Notes under the pieces: model-generated
Told to the model about the DNA's origin: nothing
Seen by the model: the letters and a program-made list of their open reading frames with translations, nothing else
Database searches by the model: none
Shown here: positions 44,978 through 52,874 of the stretch, piece by piece
Numbering within the stretch: position 1 is the first letter of the stretch
Layout of the letters: the number at the start of each line of letters is the position of its first letter
Assembly: GCA_963764505.1 (NCBI GenBank)
Contig: CAVXSP010000001.1
Location: forward strand, 372,001 to 436,000
DNA length: 64,000 bases
Direction of reading: 5' to 3'
Source of the DNA: CAVXSP01 sp963764505
Lineage (GTDB): Bacteria > Acidobacteriota > Vicinamibacteria > Vicinamibacterales > SCN-69-37
Translations under genes and position numbers: made by a program

Positions 44978-47075
44978 TTATCTCGCCCCGCCGGAGGGCA
45001 GTGCGAACGCGACATATTCGCCGGGAATGGGCGTGCCGCCGCCGCGGCCTCCGCGCCCGCGGCCGCGTCCACCGCCGCCCCGGGGCGCCGCCGGGCCCTC
45101 GTCCCCGCCGGCCGCGGCCGCCCGGCGGCCGGCAGGTCCGGCCTCGGCGTCAGCGTCCTCGCCACGTCCCCCGCCTCCGCCGCCGCGCATCGCCCTGCCG
45201 GGCGTCGCGCTGTAGAACGGCGCGTGCGTGTGCGTCGAAGGATTCGCCGCCGCACAGTAGACCAGGTACTCACGGCCGTTGACTTCGTAGACGGACGGCA
45301 TGCCCTCGATGCCCGCGGGCGTCTCGAAGGACCAGAGCAGCTTGCCGGTGTCCGCGTCGAACGCACGGATCTTCCGGTCGCGCGTGCCGGTGAAGATCAG
45401 GCCGCCTGCCGTGACGACCGGGCCGACTTTCGGGAACTGCGAGCCCGTATCCGTGATGCCCTTGGCCGCGAGCTCCGGCACTTCGCCGACCGGGATCCGC
45501 CACTTGATCGTGGCTGACGCGACGTCGATGGCGGTCATCGACGTCCATGGCGGTTTGATGGCCGTCATGCCCTGTGTCGTGACCATGAACCCGAGGCCGC
45601 TCTGGTAGGGCATCGACCCGTCATACTGCGGCTGCGCGTTCGCCGGCAGCGACAGCTTCAGCAGTGACGGCCAGTCCTTCGACACGACGTAGACGATGCC
45701 GCGCACTGGATCGACCGCGGCGCTGCCGAAGTTCGAGCCGCCGTTGTTGCCGGGCATCTGCATCGTGTAGCGGTCGGCCTCGATCGGCGTGAACATCCCT
45801 TCGTTGCGCGCGTTGCGGATGTCTTCCAGGAAGTGCGCCTTCTCGGCCGGGTCGTCGATGTACGGGCTGAGGTCCTCCTCGGTGAACGACTGGCGCGCGA
45901 AGGCCGGCGGGGCGGTCGGGAACGGCTGCGTCGGCCAGACCTTCTCGCCGAGCGGCGCACCCTGGGGCACCGGCCGCTCCTCGATCGGCCAGATCGGTTC
46001 GCCGGTCACGCGGTTGAAGACGTACAGCCAGCCCGTCTTGCCAGGCTGCGCGACGACATCGACGACCTTGCCCTCATGCCGAATGGTGAGCAGCTTCGGC
46101 GCCGTCGTGTTGTCGTAGTCCCAGACGTCGTGGTGCACCATCTGGAAATGCCAGAGACGCCGCCCGGTGCGCGCGTCGAGCGCCAGCAGACAGTCGCCGA
46201 ACAGATCCTGCCCGACGCGGTTGGCCCCGAAGAAGTTGAACTTCGGACTGCCCGTCGGCACGTAGGCAATGCCGCGTGCGACGTCGATGGCCATCTCGCC
46301 CCAGTTGTTGGCGCCGCCGACGTGCTTCCACGCCTCAGGCGGCCAGGTGTCGTAGCCGTAGTCGCCCGGCCTCGGCACGTTGTGGAACTGCCAGACGAGC
46401 TTGCCCGTGCGCACGTCGAACGCCCGGACGTCGCCGGGCGCCGAGTTGTAGGCCTGATTGGTGGCCGACCCGAGGATCAGGAGGTTCTCGAACACGTGGC
46501 CAGGCGTGTTCGACTGCGCGTTGATCTTCGTCGGATCGCGGTCGAGACCAACCCGCAGGTCGACTCGGCCGTTGTCGCCGAAGGACGTGATCGGCTCCCC
46601 CGTGACCGCATCGATCGACTGCAGGAACTGCTGGCTCGAGAACAGCAGCCGCCGCTCCGATCGGTCCTTGCTCTCCCAGTAGTTCATTCCCCGATTCGTG
46701 ACGTTCCCGTCGACCGGGTGGGTCCAGAGCTCCTTGCCGGTTGCCGCGTCGATGGCGGCGATGCCGCCCTTCGCTTTCACGTACATCGTCCGTCGACGAC
46801 GATCGGGATTGAAGAGATACCCGGCGCCGTCGCCAGGTCGAATACGTCCAGGCCACCTGGAGCTGGCTCACGTTCGATCGGTTGATCTGCGCGAGCGCCG
46901 AGTATTGGGAAGAGTCCGCGCCGCCGCCGTACTCCGCCCAGGTCGTGTGCGGCTTCGCGGGCGCGGGAGCCGCCGCCCGCCGCGCCGGCGCCTGCCGGGC
47001 GATCAGCGCGGCGCCGGAGAAAAAGAGGACGACGCTCCCCGCGAGCGCGACGGCCTTGATGCCTGAATATGCCAC
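44978..47075 (-). CDS. PQQ-dependent (quinoprotein) dehydrogenase, frameshifted near the 5' end
   Basis: A 698-residue exported quinoprotein after skipping one base at about 46832-46838. The GTG at 47075, with GGAGG upstream, opens a signal peptide and WAEYGGGADSSQYSALAQIN; after VAWTYST the restored frame reads GDGAGYLFNP. Propeller blades show the A-x-D-x-x-TG-K-x-x-W motif (AIDAATGKELW, AFDVRTGKLVWQF, ALDARTGRRLWHF). A second, compensated disturbance gives DRRRR where the paralogue at 59878 has IVAHG. There is no CxxCH, unlike that paralogue. A Gly/Arg-rich insert lies near the C-terminus. Likely a membrane-associated glucose/polyol-type dehydrogenase passing electrons to quinone. Confidence 0.85.
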
Positions 47076-47128
47076 CGGTGCCTCCAGAAGACGCCTGATT
47101 CTACTTCCGAACCCAGCAACCGAGGTTT

Positions 47129-47156
47129 CTACATGTAGATAGTGTAGATAGTGAAG
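47129..47156 (+). repeat. 28-bp direct repeat, left copy, flanking the GxxExxY gene
   Basis: Begins with the palindrome CTACATGTAG and continues ATAGTGTAGATAGTGAAG. It matches 47654-47681 at 26 of 28 positions. It ends exactly where the stop codon of the GxxExxY gene begins on the other strand. Confidence 0.8.
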
Positions 47157-47576
47157 CTAGGCATGAGGGTTTAGGAGGCTGCGGAGTCCACTCTTCAGGA
47201 TCTGGACGTTGAAATTGATCAGCAGGCCGTGCCGCAATTTCGCCAGTTTCAGGTATGTGAGCGTCTGCGCCATGTGGATGGGGAGGAGTTGCTCGACGCT
47301 CTTGAGCTCCACGAGAACCAGTCCCCCGACGATCAGGTCCGCGCGGTAGCCGCAATCGATCTCAAGGCCCTCGAATTCGATCGGCACCCGTACCTGCGTA
47401 CGAAAAGAGATCCCCGATTGGCGGAGTTTGTGGGCGAGACAGTGTCCGTACGACGACTCGAGCAGCCCGGGCCCGAGCGCGCGATGGACATCGATCGCGC
47501 AACCGATGACCTGACCCACGAGTGGCGAGGTCTCCAGACCCACGGCCGCAGGCCGGTGCAAAATCGTCGCCTTCAC
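47157..47576 (-). CDS. GxxExxY protein (PD-(D/E)xK nuclease-like)
   Basis: A 139-residue protein from GTG 47576, chosen for the GAGGA four bases upstream; a TTG at 47603 is an alternative. The name-giving motif is G37-LL-E40-SS-Y43 in LGPGLLESSYGHCL. D80 in GYRADLIVGG and E90-x-K92 in LVLVELKSV complete a PD-(D/E)xK-type nuclease centre. IHMAQTLTYLKLAKLRHGLL and the final NFNV are typical. The family is widespread, often multicopy and of unproven function. Here it is bracketed by 28-bp direct repeats, as if it moved as a cassette between the isomerase and PQQ dehydrogenase genes. Confidence 0.9.
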   Translation of the reverse strand: MKATILHRPAAVGLETSPLVGQVIGCAIDVHRALGPGLLESSYGHCLAHKLRQSGISFRTQVRVPIEFEGLEIDCGYRADLIVGGLVLVELKSVEQLLPIHMAQTLTYLKLAKLRHGLLINFNVQILKSGLRSLLNPHA

Positions 47577-47653
47577 AATTCCTCGACGCGCGCGGCCCGA
47601 CAAACGCTTGCCGCCCTCGCACGCGTGAGATTCTGCACTCGCCGACGGGATGA

Positions 47654-47681
47654 CTACATGTAGAAAGTGAAGATAGTGAAG
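47654..47681 (+). repeat. 28-bp direct repeat, right copy, flanking the GxxExxY gene
   Basis: CTACATGTAG followed by AAAGTGAAGATAGTGAAG, differing from the left copy only at two T/A positions. It lies 77 bp upstream of the chosen start codon, so it could also carry promoter or operator function. Confidence 0.8.
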
Positions 47682-47716
47682 AGGAGTACGGGGTTCGCCC
47701 CGAGGAGAAGTCCCTA

Positions 47717-47739
47717 CACTTACTCCACTTCTACATGTA
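47717..47739 (-). repeat. Diverged inverted copy of the GxxExxY-flanking repeat
   Basis: Read on the minus strand this is TACATGTAGAAGTGGAGTAA followed by GTG, close to the flanking repeats but with small gaps. Together with the right copy it forms an imperfect inverted pair upstream of the gene. Confidence 0.5.
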
Positions 47740-47759
47740 CATGCAAAGAACCGGTTCGT

Positions 47760-48728
47760 TCAGGCCTTGATATTCGCCGCCAGGGTCTGGGCCATGCTCT
47801 TGGCGGCCGCGGCGACGTCGTGCGGCGGCTGCTTCTCGGTGTAGAACTCGATCGAGTAGACCCCCTTGAAACCCGAGGCCTCCGTCGCCTTGATGATCGG
47901 CACGATGTCGTAGCTGATGTGCCGGTTCTGCGCGTCGAAATCGAGCTCCTTCGCCGAGACCAGATACAGGTACGGGAACAGCTTGCTCAGCGCGGCGATT
48001 TTCTGCTGGAGCGTGCCGTTCGCCGGCGTGTTGCCCCAGTCGCAGATGACGCCGACGTTCGGGTGGTTCACGGCCTTGACGACCTGGACCACCTTGTCGA
48101 TGTCCGCGCTGTAGCCGATGTGATTCTCGATCAGGACCTTCACGCCGATGCCCTGCCCGTACTCGGCGAGCTGGCGGAATCCGTCGGCCGTCCGCTTCGG
48201 GTCCCATGCCGACTCGGGGCCCCCGCCCGTATTGGCGCGCATGCTCGCGGCGCCGATGGCCGCCGCACGGTCCATCCACTGCTTCATCGCCGTGATCGTG
48301 GCGGCGCGCTTGGCCGGATCCGGATCCGACAGGTTGTCCTGCGCGCCGAGATCGAGCTGGATGTTGATCCAGCGGGACCCGACGGCGTCTGCCGCCGCCT
48401 TCAGCTTCTTGCAGTAGTCCATCGACGTCTCGGCGAACTGCATGTTCCAGGTCTCCACGTTGTGGAGCCCGACATTGTCGGCGATGAACTTCGGCGCCTC
48501 GAGCAGGGTCAGGTTCCCCCCGGCGCCCTGGACGCCGGGCAGCCCCATGCTCTTCGGGAACATCGACCGGAAACAGACGGTCGTGATGCCGATCCGCTTC
48601 AAGACGCCTGGCGCAATCGCCTGGGCCGCGTCGGCGCTCGCGGCGTCGAACAGTCCGGGCGCGAGGGAGAACAAGGGAGCCGCCGCCAGGGCGCGGCCGC
48701 TCTGCTGCAGGAAGGTGCGACGTTTCAT
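47760..48728 (-). CDS. Tat-exported sugar phosphate isomerase/epimerase-like TIM-barrel protein
   Basis: A 322-residue protein with signal MKRRTFLQQSGRALAAAPLF (twin-Arg-like KRR). Barrel segments include GLHNVETWNMQFAETSMDYC, SRWINIQLDLGAQDN, GVKVLIENHIGYSADID (metal Glu), PNVGVICDWGNTPANG and GFKGVYSIEFYTEK, the xylose-isomerase-like metal site. AAGGAG precedes the ATG. It lies 74 bp downstream of the transaldolase gene on the same strand, so the two are probably co-transcribed and may handle the same sugar, though one is exported and the other cytoplasmic. Confidence 0.88.
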   Translation of the reverse strand: MKRRTFLQQSGRALAAAPLFSLAPGLFDAASADAAQAIAPGVLKRIGITTVCFRSMFPKSMGLPGVQGAGGNLTLLEAPKFIADNVGLHNVETWNMQFAETSMDYCKKLKAAADAVGSRWINIQLDLGAQDNLSDPDPAKRAATITAMKQWMDRAAAIGAASMRANTGGGPESAWDPKRTADGFRQLAEYGQGIGVKVLIENHIGYSADIDKVVQVVKAVNHPNVGVICDWGNTPANGTLQQKIAALSKLFPYLYLVSAKELDFDAQNRHISYDIVPIIKATEASGFKGVYSIEFYTEKQPPHDVAAAAKSMAQTLAANIKA

Positions 48729-48802
48729 GGACAGCGGTCTCCTTGGGGAATCAGTGGGGCAGCCGGACAGTGAGGCAATGGGCCAGCGGGACGCTCATCG
48801 CC

Positions 48803-49897
48803 TCACTTTTCAGGGTCCGGATTGGGAATCATGATCTCGCGAACCTGGGCGTCCAGGTCGTGGCACGCGGTGATGAACTGCCGGAGCGTCCGGCGCGTGG
48901 GGGGGAACGCGTCGAACTCCGCCTCCGGCAGCCCTTGCTCGTCGTAGGCGCGCCGGAAGTCGTCGAACTTCATCAACTGCGCGAGCGTGTCGGGCTCGAC
49001 CGGCGTGCCGATCCGTGACGCGACCGGCACGTCGCTCGCGTTGAATTTCACCTGCCACGAATGGGGCGGCGAGATGACGATGTCGCCGCCGATGAGCTCG
49101 CTCCACTGGAGCGTGTTCCGGAACGCGGCCGCGAGCAGCCTGATCCGGTACCGCCGCTCGCGGAAGAGCTGATACGTCTTCTTGAACACCGCGACGCCGG
49201 CCCACTCGAGCGCCGCCCGGTCGACGGTGAGCTGCTGCTGTTCCGCCACCACCTTCAGCCAGTCGTCGAGCCGGCCCTCCATGATGGTGCACACGGGCCC
49301 CATCGTCGAGATGTCCTGGCCGTCCGCCTCGCGCCGCTTGAGGCCGCGCTCGACGGCCTCGGCGACCGCGACACACTGCGGAAGCGTGAAGCAGACGGTC
49401 GCGTTGATGCTGATTCCCCGATAGGTAGCCTCCTCGATGGCCTGCACGCCGGCCGAGGTGACCGGAATCTTCACGATGATGTTCGGCGCGAGCTTGTTGA
49501 ACCAGTCGGCCTGGCGCACGATGGCATCGGCGTCCCGATAGAACCGCGGGTCGGTCTGCACCGACAGCCGGCCGTTCCGGCCGTTGTGCTTCTCGAAAAT
49601 CGGATGCAGGAGCGCGGCGCCTTTGATGGAGATCTCGTCCACGATCCGCCAGGCGATCTGCTCCTCGGTGGCGGTGGGCATCTCGGCGACGAGCTGCACG
49701 ATGTGCGGCCGCCAGTGGGCCATTTCTTTCTTCAGCACGTCGAGAACGATGACCGGGTTGCAGGTCGCGCCCACTCCGCCATGGTCAATCGCGTACAGCA
49801 ACTCGTCGGTCGCCGCCGAGTCGTTCCAGAGCGCCGTCGGCGTCGTCTGCGTCATCTGGTGCAGCGGACTCTTGTACGTGGCTGCCGTCTGAGTCAC
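48803..49897 (-). CDS. Transaldolase-family protein
   Basis: A 364-residue class I aldolase of the transaldolase family. The Schiff-base Lys is K143 in PNIIVKIPVTSAG, and GVGATCNPVIVLDVL and GISINATVCFTLPQCVAVAE are the usual strand-1 and strand-6 blocks; AGVAVFKKTYQLF and WQVKFNASDVPV follow. It is longer than classical TalB and may be one of the diverged members acting on other ketose phosphates. The GTG start at 49897 has GGAGG five bases upstream. It is divergent from the Tm-1-like gene with a shared 121-bp control region. Confidence 0.88.
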   Translation of the reverse strand: MTQTAATYKSPLHQMTQTTPTALWNDSAATDELLYAIDHGGVGATCNPVIVLDVLKKEMAHWRPHIVQLVAEMPTATEEQIAWRIVDEISIKGAALLHPIFEKHNGRNGRLSVQTDPRFYRDADAIVRQADWFNKLAPNIIVKIPVTSAGVQAIEEATYRGISINATVCFTLPQCVAVAEAVERGLKRREADGQDISTMGPVCTIMEGRLDDWLKVVAEQQQLTVDRAALEWAGVAVFKKTYQLFRERRYRIRLLAAAFRNTLQWSELIGGDIVISPPHSWQVKFNASDVPVASRIGTPVEPDTLAQLMKFDDFRRAYDEQGLPEAEFDAFPPTRRTLRQFITACHDLDAQVREIMIPNPDPEK

Positions 49898-49952
49898 AAT
49901 CGCCTCCGGATTCGACCCCCAAAACCTCGCTTATACGCCAGTACTTGGACAT

Positions 49953-49981
49953 TCGTCAAACGCGACATGAATCGATAATAT
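49953..49981 (+). promoter_or_regulatory. Putative sigma-70 promoter upstream of the Tm-1-like gene
   Basis: A TAATAT -10 hexamer (49976-49981) lies 17 bp downstream of a weak -35 candidate TCGTCA (49953-49958), in an AT-rich patch between divergent genes. The ATG at 50019 follows, with GAGGAG at 50004-50009. Confidence 0.4.
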
Positions 49982-50018
49982 GCAGAACATTCGAAGAACC
50001 GGCGAGGAGTCTGCAGTC

Positions 50019-51260
50019 ATGGCCACGATTGTCATCATGGGGGCGCTCGATACCAAGGGCGCCGAGCTGGAGTTCCTGAAGCAGCAGATTGAAGCGCGGG
50101 GGCATCGGACGCTCGTGGTCGACGTGGGCGTCCAGGGCCAGCCGGCGTTCGCCGCCGATGTCGCGCGTCAGGAGGTCGCGAGGGCGGCCGGCGCGGACGT
50201 GGCCGACCTCGCGGCTGCGGGCGACCGGGGCGGCGCCGTCTCGACGATGACGAAAGGCGCGTGCGCGATCGCCGGGCAACTGCTCCAGAAGGGGCAGGTC
50301 GACGGCATCATCGCAATGGGAGGTGGCGCTGGCACGTCCATTGGCACGGCGGCCATGCGCGTGCTTCCCCTTGGCATCCCGAAGGTCATGGTGTCGACGC
50401 TGGCCAGCAGCGACGTGCGCGGCTTCGTCGGGGTCAAGGACATCATGATGGTGCCGGCCATCGTCGACATCAGCGGGCTGAACCGGATCAGCCGGGGCGT
50501 GTTCGCGCGGGCGGCCGGCGCCATCTGCGGCATGGTCGAAGCCGAGGTCCCGGAAGGGGACGACAAGCCGATGGTCGTGGCGTCGATGTTCGGCAACACC
50601 ACGAAGTGCGTGGAGGCGGCGCGTGCGATCGTCGAGGCGAAGGGCTTCGAAGTCCTCGTGTTCCACGCGGTCGGCGTGGGCGGCCAGACGATGGAGAGCC
50701 TGATTGAGGCGGGCCTCGTGGCGGGCGTGCTCGACGTCACGCTCACGGAGTGGGCCGACGAGCTGGCCGGCGGCGTGCTCTCCGCCGGTCCGCACCGGCT
50801 CGAAGCCGCGGCCCGGACCGGGACGCCGGCCGTGATCGCGCCGGGCTGCCTGGACATCATCAACTTCTGGGGGCCGGAGACGATTCCCGAGAAATACCGC
50901 GAGCGGCGGATCTACAAGCACAACGAGCGGCAGTACCTGGTGCGCACCAACATCGAGGAGAGCGTCGAGCTCGGGAAGATTATCGCCGGCAAGCTGAACG
51001 TCTCGGTCGGGCCGGTCGCCGTCTACATCCCGCTGAAGGGCATCTCGGTGATCTCGTCGCCCGGCGGGCCCTACTATTGGCCGGAGGCCGACGCCGCGCT
51101 GTTCGAATCGCTCCGCAGCCATCTGAGGAAGGACATCCCGTACCACGAGCTCGATCTGAACATCAACGACCAGGAGTTCGCGCGGGCGATGGCCGAGGGG
51201 CTTCTCGGCATGGGGCTCCGCGATCGCAAGCCGCGGGTCGCCGGCCGGACGGGCTCATGA
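50019..51260 (+). CDS. Tm-1-like ATP-binding domain protein (UPF0261)
   Basis: A 413-residue protein of the UPF0261/Tm-1 N-domain family: MATIVIMGALDTKGAELEFL is the ATP-binding start, GIIAMGGGAGTSIGTAAMRV and PKVMVSTLASSDVRGFVGVK follow, and APGCLDIINFWGPETIPEKY is the second hallmark block. Bacterial members are associated with catabolic operons and are of poorly defined enzymology. ATG 50019 is selected for its GAGGAG. Its stop overlaps the ATG of the GntR gene (ATGA at 51257-51260), so regulator and enzyme are coupled. Confidence 0.9.
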   Translation: MATIVIMGALDTKGAELEFLKQQIEARGHRTLVVDVGVQGQPAFAADVARQEVARAAGADVADLAAAGDRGGAVSTMTKGACAIAGQLLQKGQVDGIIAMGGGAGTSIGTAAMRVLPLGIPKVMVSTLASSDVRGFVGVKDIMMVPAIVDISGLNRISRGVFARAAGAICGMVEAEVPEGDDKPMVVASMFGNTTKCVEAARAIVEAKGFEVLVFHAVGVGGQTMESLIEAGLVAGVLDVTLTEWADELAGGVLSAGPHRLEAAARTGTPAVIAPGCLDIINFWGPETIPEKYRERRIYKHNERQYLVRTNIEESVELGKIIAGKLNVSVGPVAVYIPLKGISVISSPGGPYYWPEADAALFESLRSHLRKDIPYHELDLNINDQEFARAMAEGLLGMGLRDRKPRVAGRTGS

Positions 51261-51979
51261 CGATCAGCACGCCGACGCGCCCGAGGGCGGCGCGCGAAGC
51301 CAGACGGTCGCGGACGCTCACGACGGACCTGTTCGAGCAACTCCGCGCGGACATCCTGCACTGCCGGCTCGAGCCCGGGGCGCGGCTGCGCTTCAAGGAG
51401 CTGCGCCAGCGCTACGGATCCGGTCTCAGCCCGCTGCGCGAGGCGCTGATGCGCCTCGTCGCCGAAGGTCTGGCGCATCTGGAAGACCACAAGGGCTTCC
51501 AGGTGGCACCCGTCTCCCAGGACGAGATGGTCGACATCGCCACGACGCTGTTCGAGCTCGAGGCCGTCGCCATCCGGAAGGCGATCGAGCTCGGCGACGA
51601 CCGCTGGGAAGCCACGATCATCGCCCGCTTCCACGAGCTGTCGAAACGGCCGATCATGACGGCCGGGCTGGCGCTCGACCCCGAGTGGGAGGCGCGCAAC
51701 GTGGCGTTCCACGAGTCGCTCTATGCCGCCTGCGGCTCGCCCTATCTGATGCTGTTCTGCCGGAAACTGTCCGATCGGTTCTCGCGCTACCGCAGGCTGT
51801 GGGTCCGGCATGCGGACCTGGCGCGCGACGTGGCAGGGGAGCACCAGCAGATCATGGAGGCGGTCGTGCGCCGCGACGCGGCGACGGCCGTGGACCTGCT
51901 GCACCGCCACCGGATGACGACGATTCATGACCTGCTGGCGAACTGGAATGCCGACGGGTTGAACGTTTCGACAGTTTGA
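51257..51979 (+). CDS. GntR-family transcriptional regulator (FadR/FCD subfamily)
   Basis: A 240-residue regulator. The winged helix-turn-helix includes DLFEQLRADILHCRLEPGAR, LRFKELRQRYGSGLSPLREA and LVAEGLAHLEDHKGFQVAPV. The helical effector domain is FCD-type, with an ARNVAFHESLYAACGSPYL block and a later GEHQQIMEAVVRRDAATA containing metal-binding His residues. A candidate operator CTGGTCAGACC lies just downstream (52022-52032), before the SDR gene. It probably represses the surrounding catabolic genes until an organic-acid-type ligand binds; the ligand is unknown. Confidence 0.92.
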   Translation: MTISTPTRPRAAREARRSRTLTTDLFEQLRADILHCRLEPGARLRFKELRQRYGSGLSPLREALMRLVAEGLAHLEDHKGFQVAPVSQDEMVDIATTLFELEAVAIRKAIELGDDRWEATIIARFHELSKRPIMTAGLALDPEWEARNVAFHESLYAACGSPYLMLFCRKLSDRFSRYRRLWVRHADLARDVAGEHQQIMEAVVRRDAATAVDLLHRHRMTTIHDLLANWNADGLNVSTV

Positions 51980-52021
51980 CGGATGATCGAAAAGTTGTCC
52001 CATTGTGATAAGTTTTCCCTT

Positions 52022-52032
52022 CTGGTCAGACC
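52022..52032. promoter_or_regulatory. Candidate FadR/GntR-type operator CTGGTCAGACC
   Basis: CTGGTCAGACC is a near-perfect dyad matching the TGGTCNGACC core known for FadR and the TNGTNNNACNA pattern of FCD-type GntR regulators. It lies in the 72-bp gap between the regulator gene and the SDR start at 52052, in an AT-rich stretch (TTGTCCCATTGTGATAAG just upstream). Confidence 0.5.
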
Positions 52033-52051
52033 CTCCCAGAGGTGACATGAC

Positions 52052-52837
52052 GTGACGTTCTCAGACAAGTGGTTCCGGCTCGATGGCAAGGTGGCGCTGG
52101 TCACCGGCGGCTGTGGCGGGATGGGCACGGCGCTCTGCTGGGGATTGCCCGGCCTGGGGGCCAGGATTGGCGTGGCCGATCGCGATGCCGAGCGGGTGAA
52201 CGCCTTCGTCGCCGAGCTGAAGGGCAAGGGGGTCGACGCGTTCGGCGCCGCGTTCGACGCGATGTCGGCGCGGGACACGGCGCGGGCGGTCGACGATATC
52301 GCCGCGCACTTCGGCCGGCTCGACATCCTCGTGAACACGGTGGGCGGCAACACCAAGGCGGAGCTGGCGGATGCGGTCACCGAGGCCGGGTTCGACGAAG
52401 TGCTCCGGCTGAACCTGACGACCGCGATGTTCCAGTCGCAGGCGGCCGCGCGGCACATGATCGCGGGGGGGCGCGGCGGCAAGATCGTGCACGTCGGTTC
52501 GGTGCGCAGCCTGCTGGCGCTGCGCGGCAAGGGCTTCTCGGGCTACTGCGCCGCCAAGGGCGGCCTCGCGATCCTGTGCAAGCAGCTCGCCGCCGAATGG
52601 GCGCCGCATCGCATCAACGTGAACATGATCTCGCCGACGTTCGTCCGCACGCCGCAGGGCGAGAGCTTCCTGACCGACCCGAAGTTCAAGCAGGGCGTCA
52701 TCGACCGGATTCCGCTCGGACGCATCGGGGAGACCGACGACGTCGTCGCGGCGGCGGCATTCCTGGCGTCGCAGGCCTCGGACTTCGTGACGGGTCACAA
52801 CCTGTTCCTGGACGGCGGCGTCACGGCGACGCAGTAG
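52052..52837 (+). CDS. Short-chain dehydrogenase/reductase (SDR)
   Basis: A 261-residue classical SDR. Cofactor motif TGGCGGMG is at 18-25; catalytic residues are S150, Y165 and K169 (GFSGYCAAKGG), with LVNTVGGN corresponding to NNAG. The C-terminal ASDFVTGHNLFLDGGVTATQ is typical. The GTG at 52052 is the start, since a nearby ATG at 52047 meets a stop after one codon. The acidic D43 after strand 2 favours NAD(H). It probably oxidises a sugar alcohol or hydroxy acid in the same pathway as the molybdenum hydroxylase encoded downstream. Confidence 0.92.
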   Translation: MTFSDKWFRLDGKVALVTGGCGGMGTALCWGLPGLGARIGVADRDAERVNAFVAELKGKGVDAFGAAFDAMSARDTARAVDDIAAHFGRLDILVNTVGGNTKAELADAVTEAGFDEVLRLNLTTAMFQSQAAARHMIAGGRGGKIVHVGSVRSLLALRGKGFSGYCAAKGGLAILCKQLAAEWAPHRINVNMISPTFVRTPQGESFLTDPKFKQGVIDRIPLGRIGETDDVVAAAAFLASQASDFVTGHNLFLDGGVTATQ

Positions 52838-52874
52838 GCATTCGACATTCGAATCGATGGAGGGGCGGAGAGGC

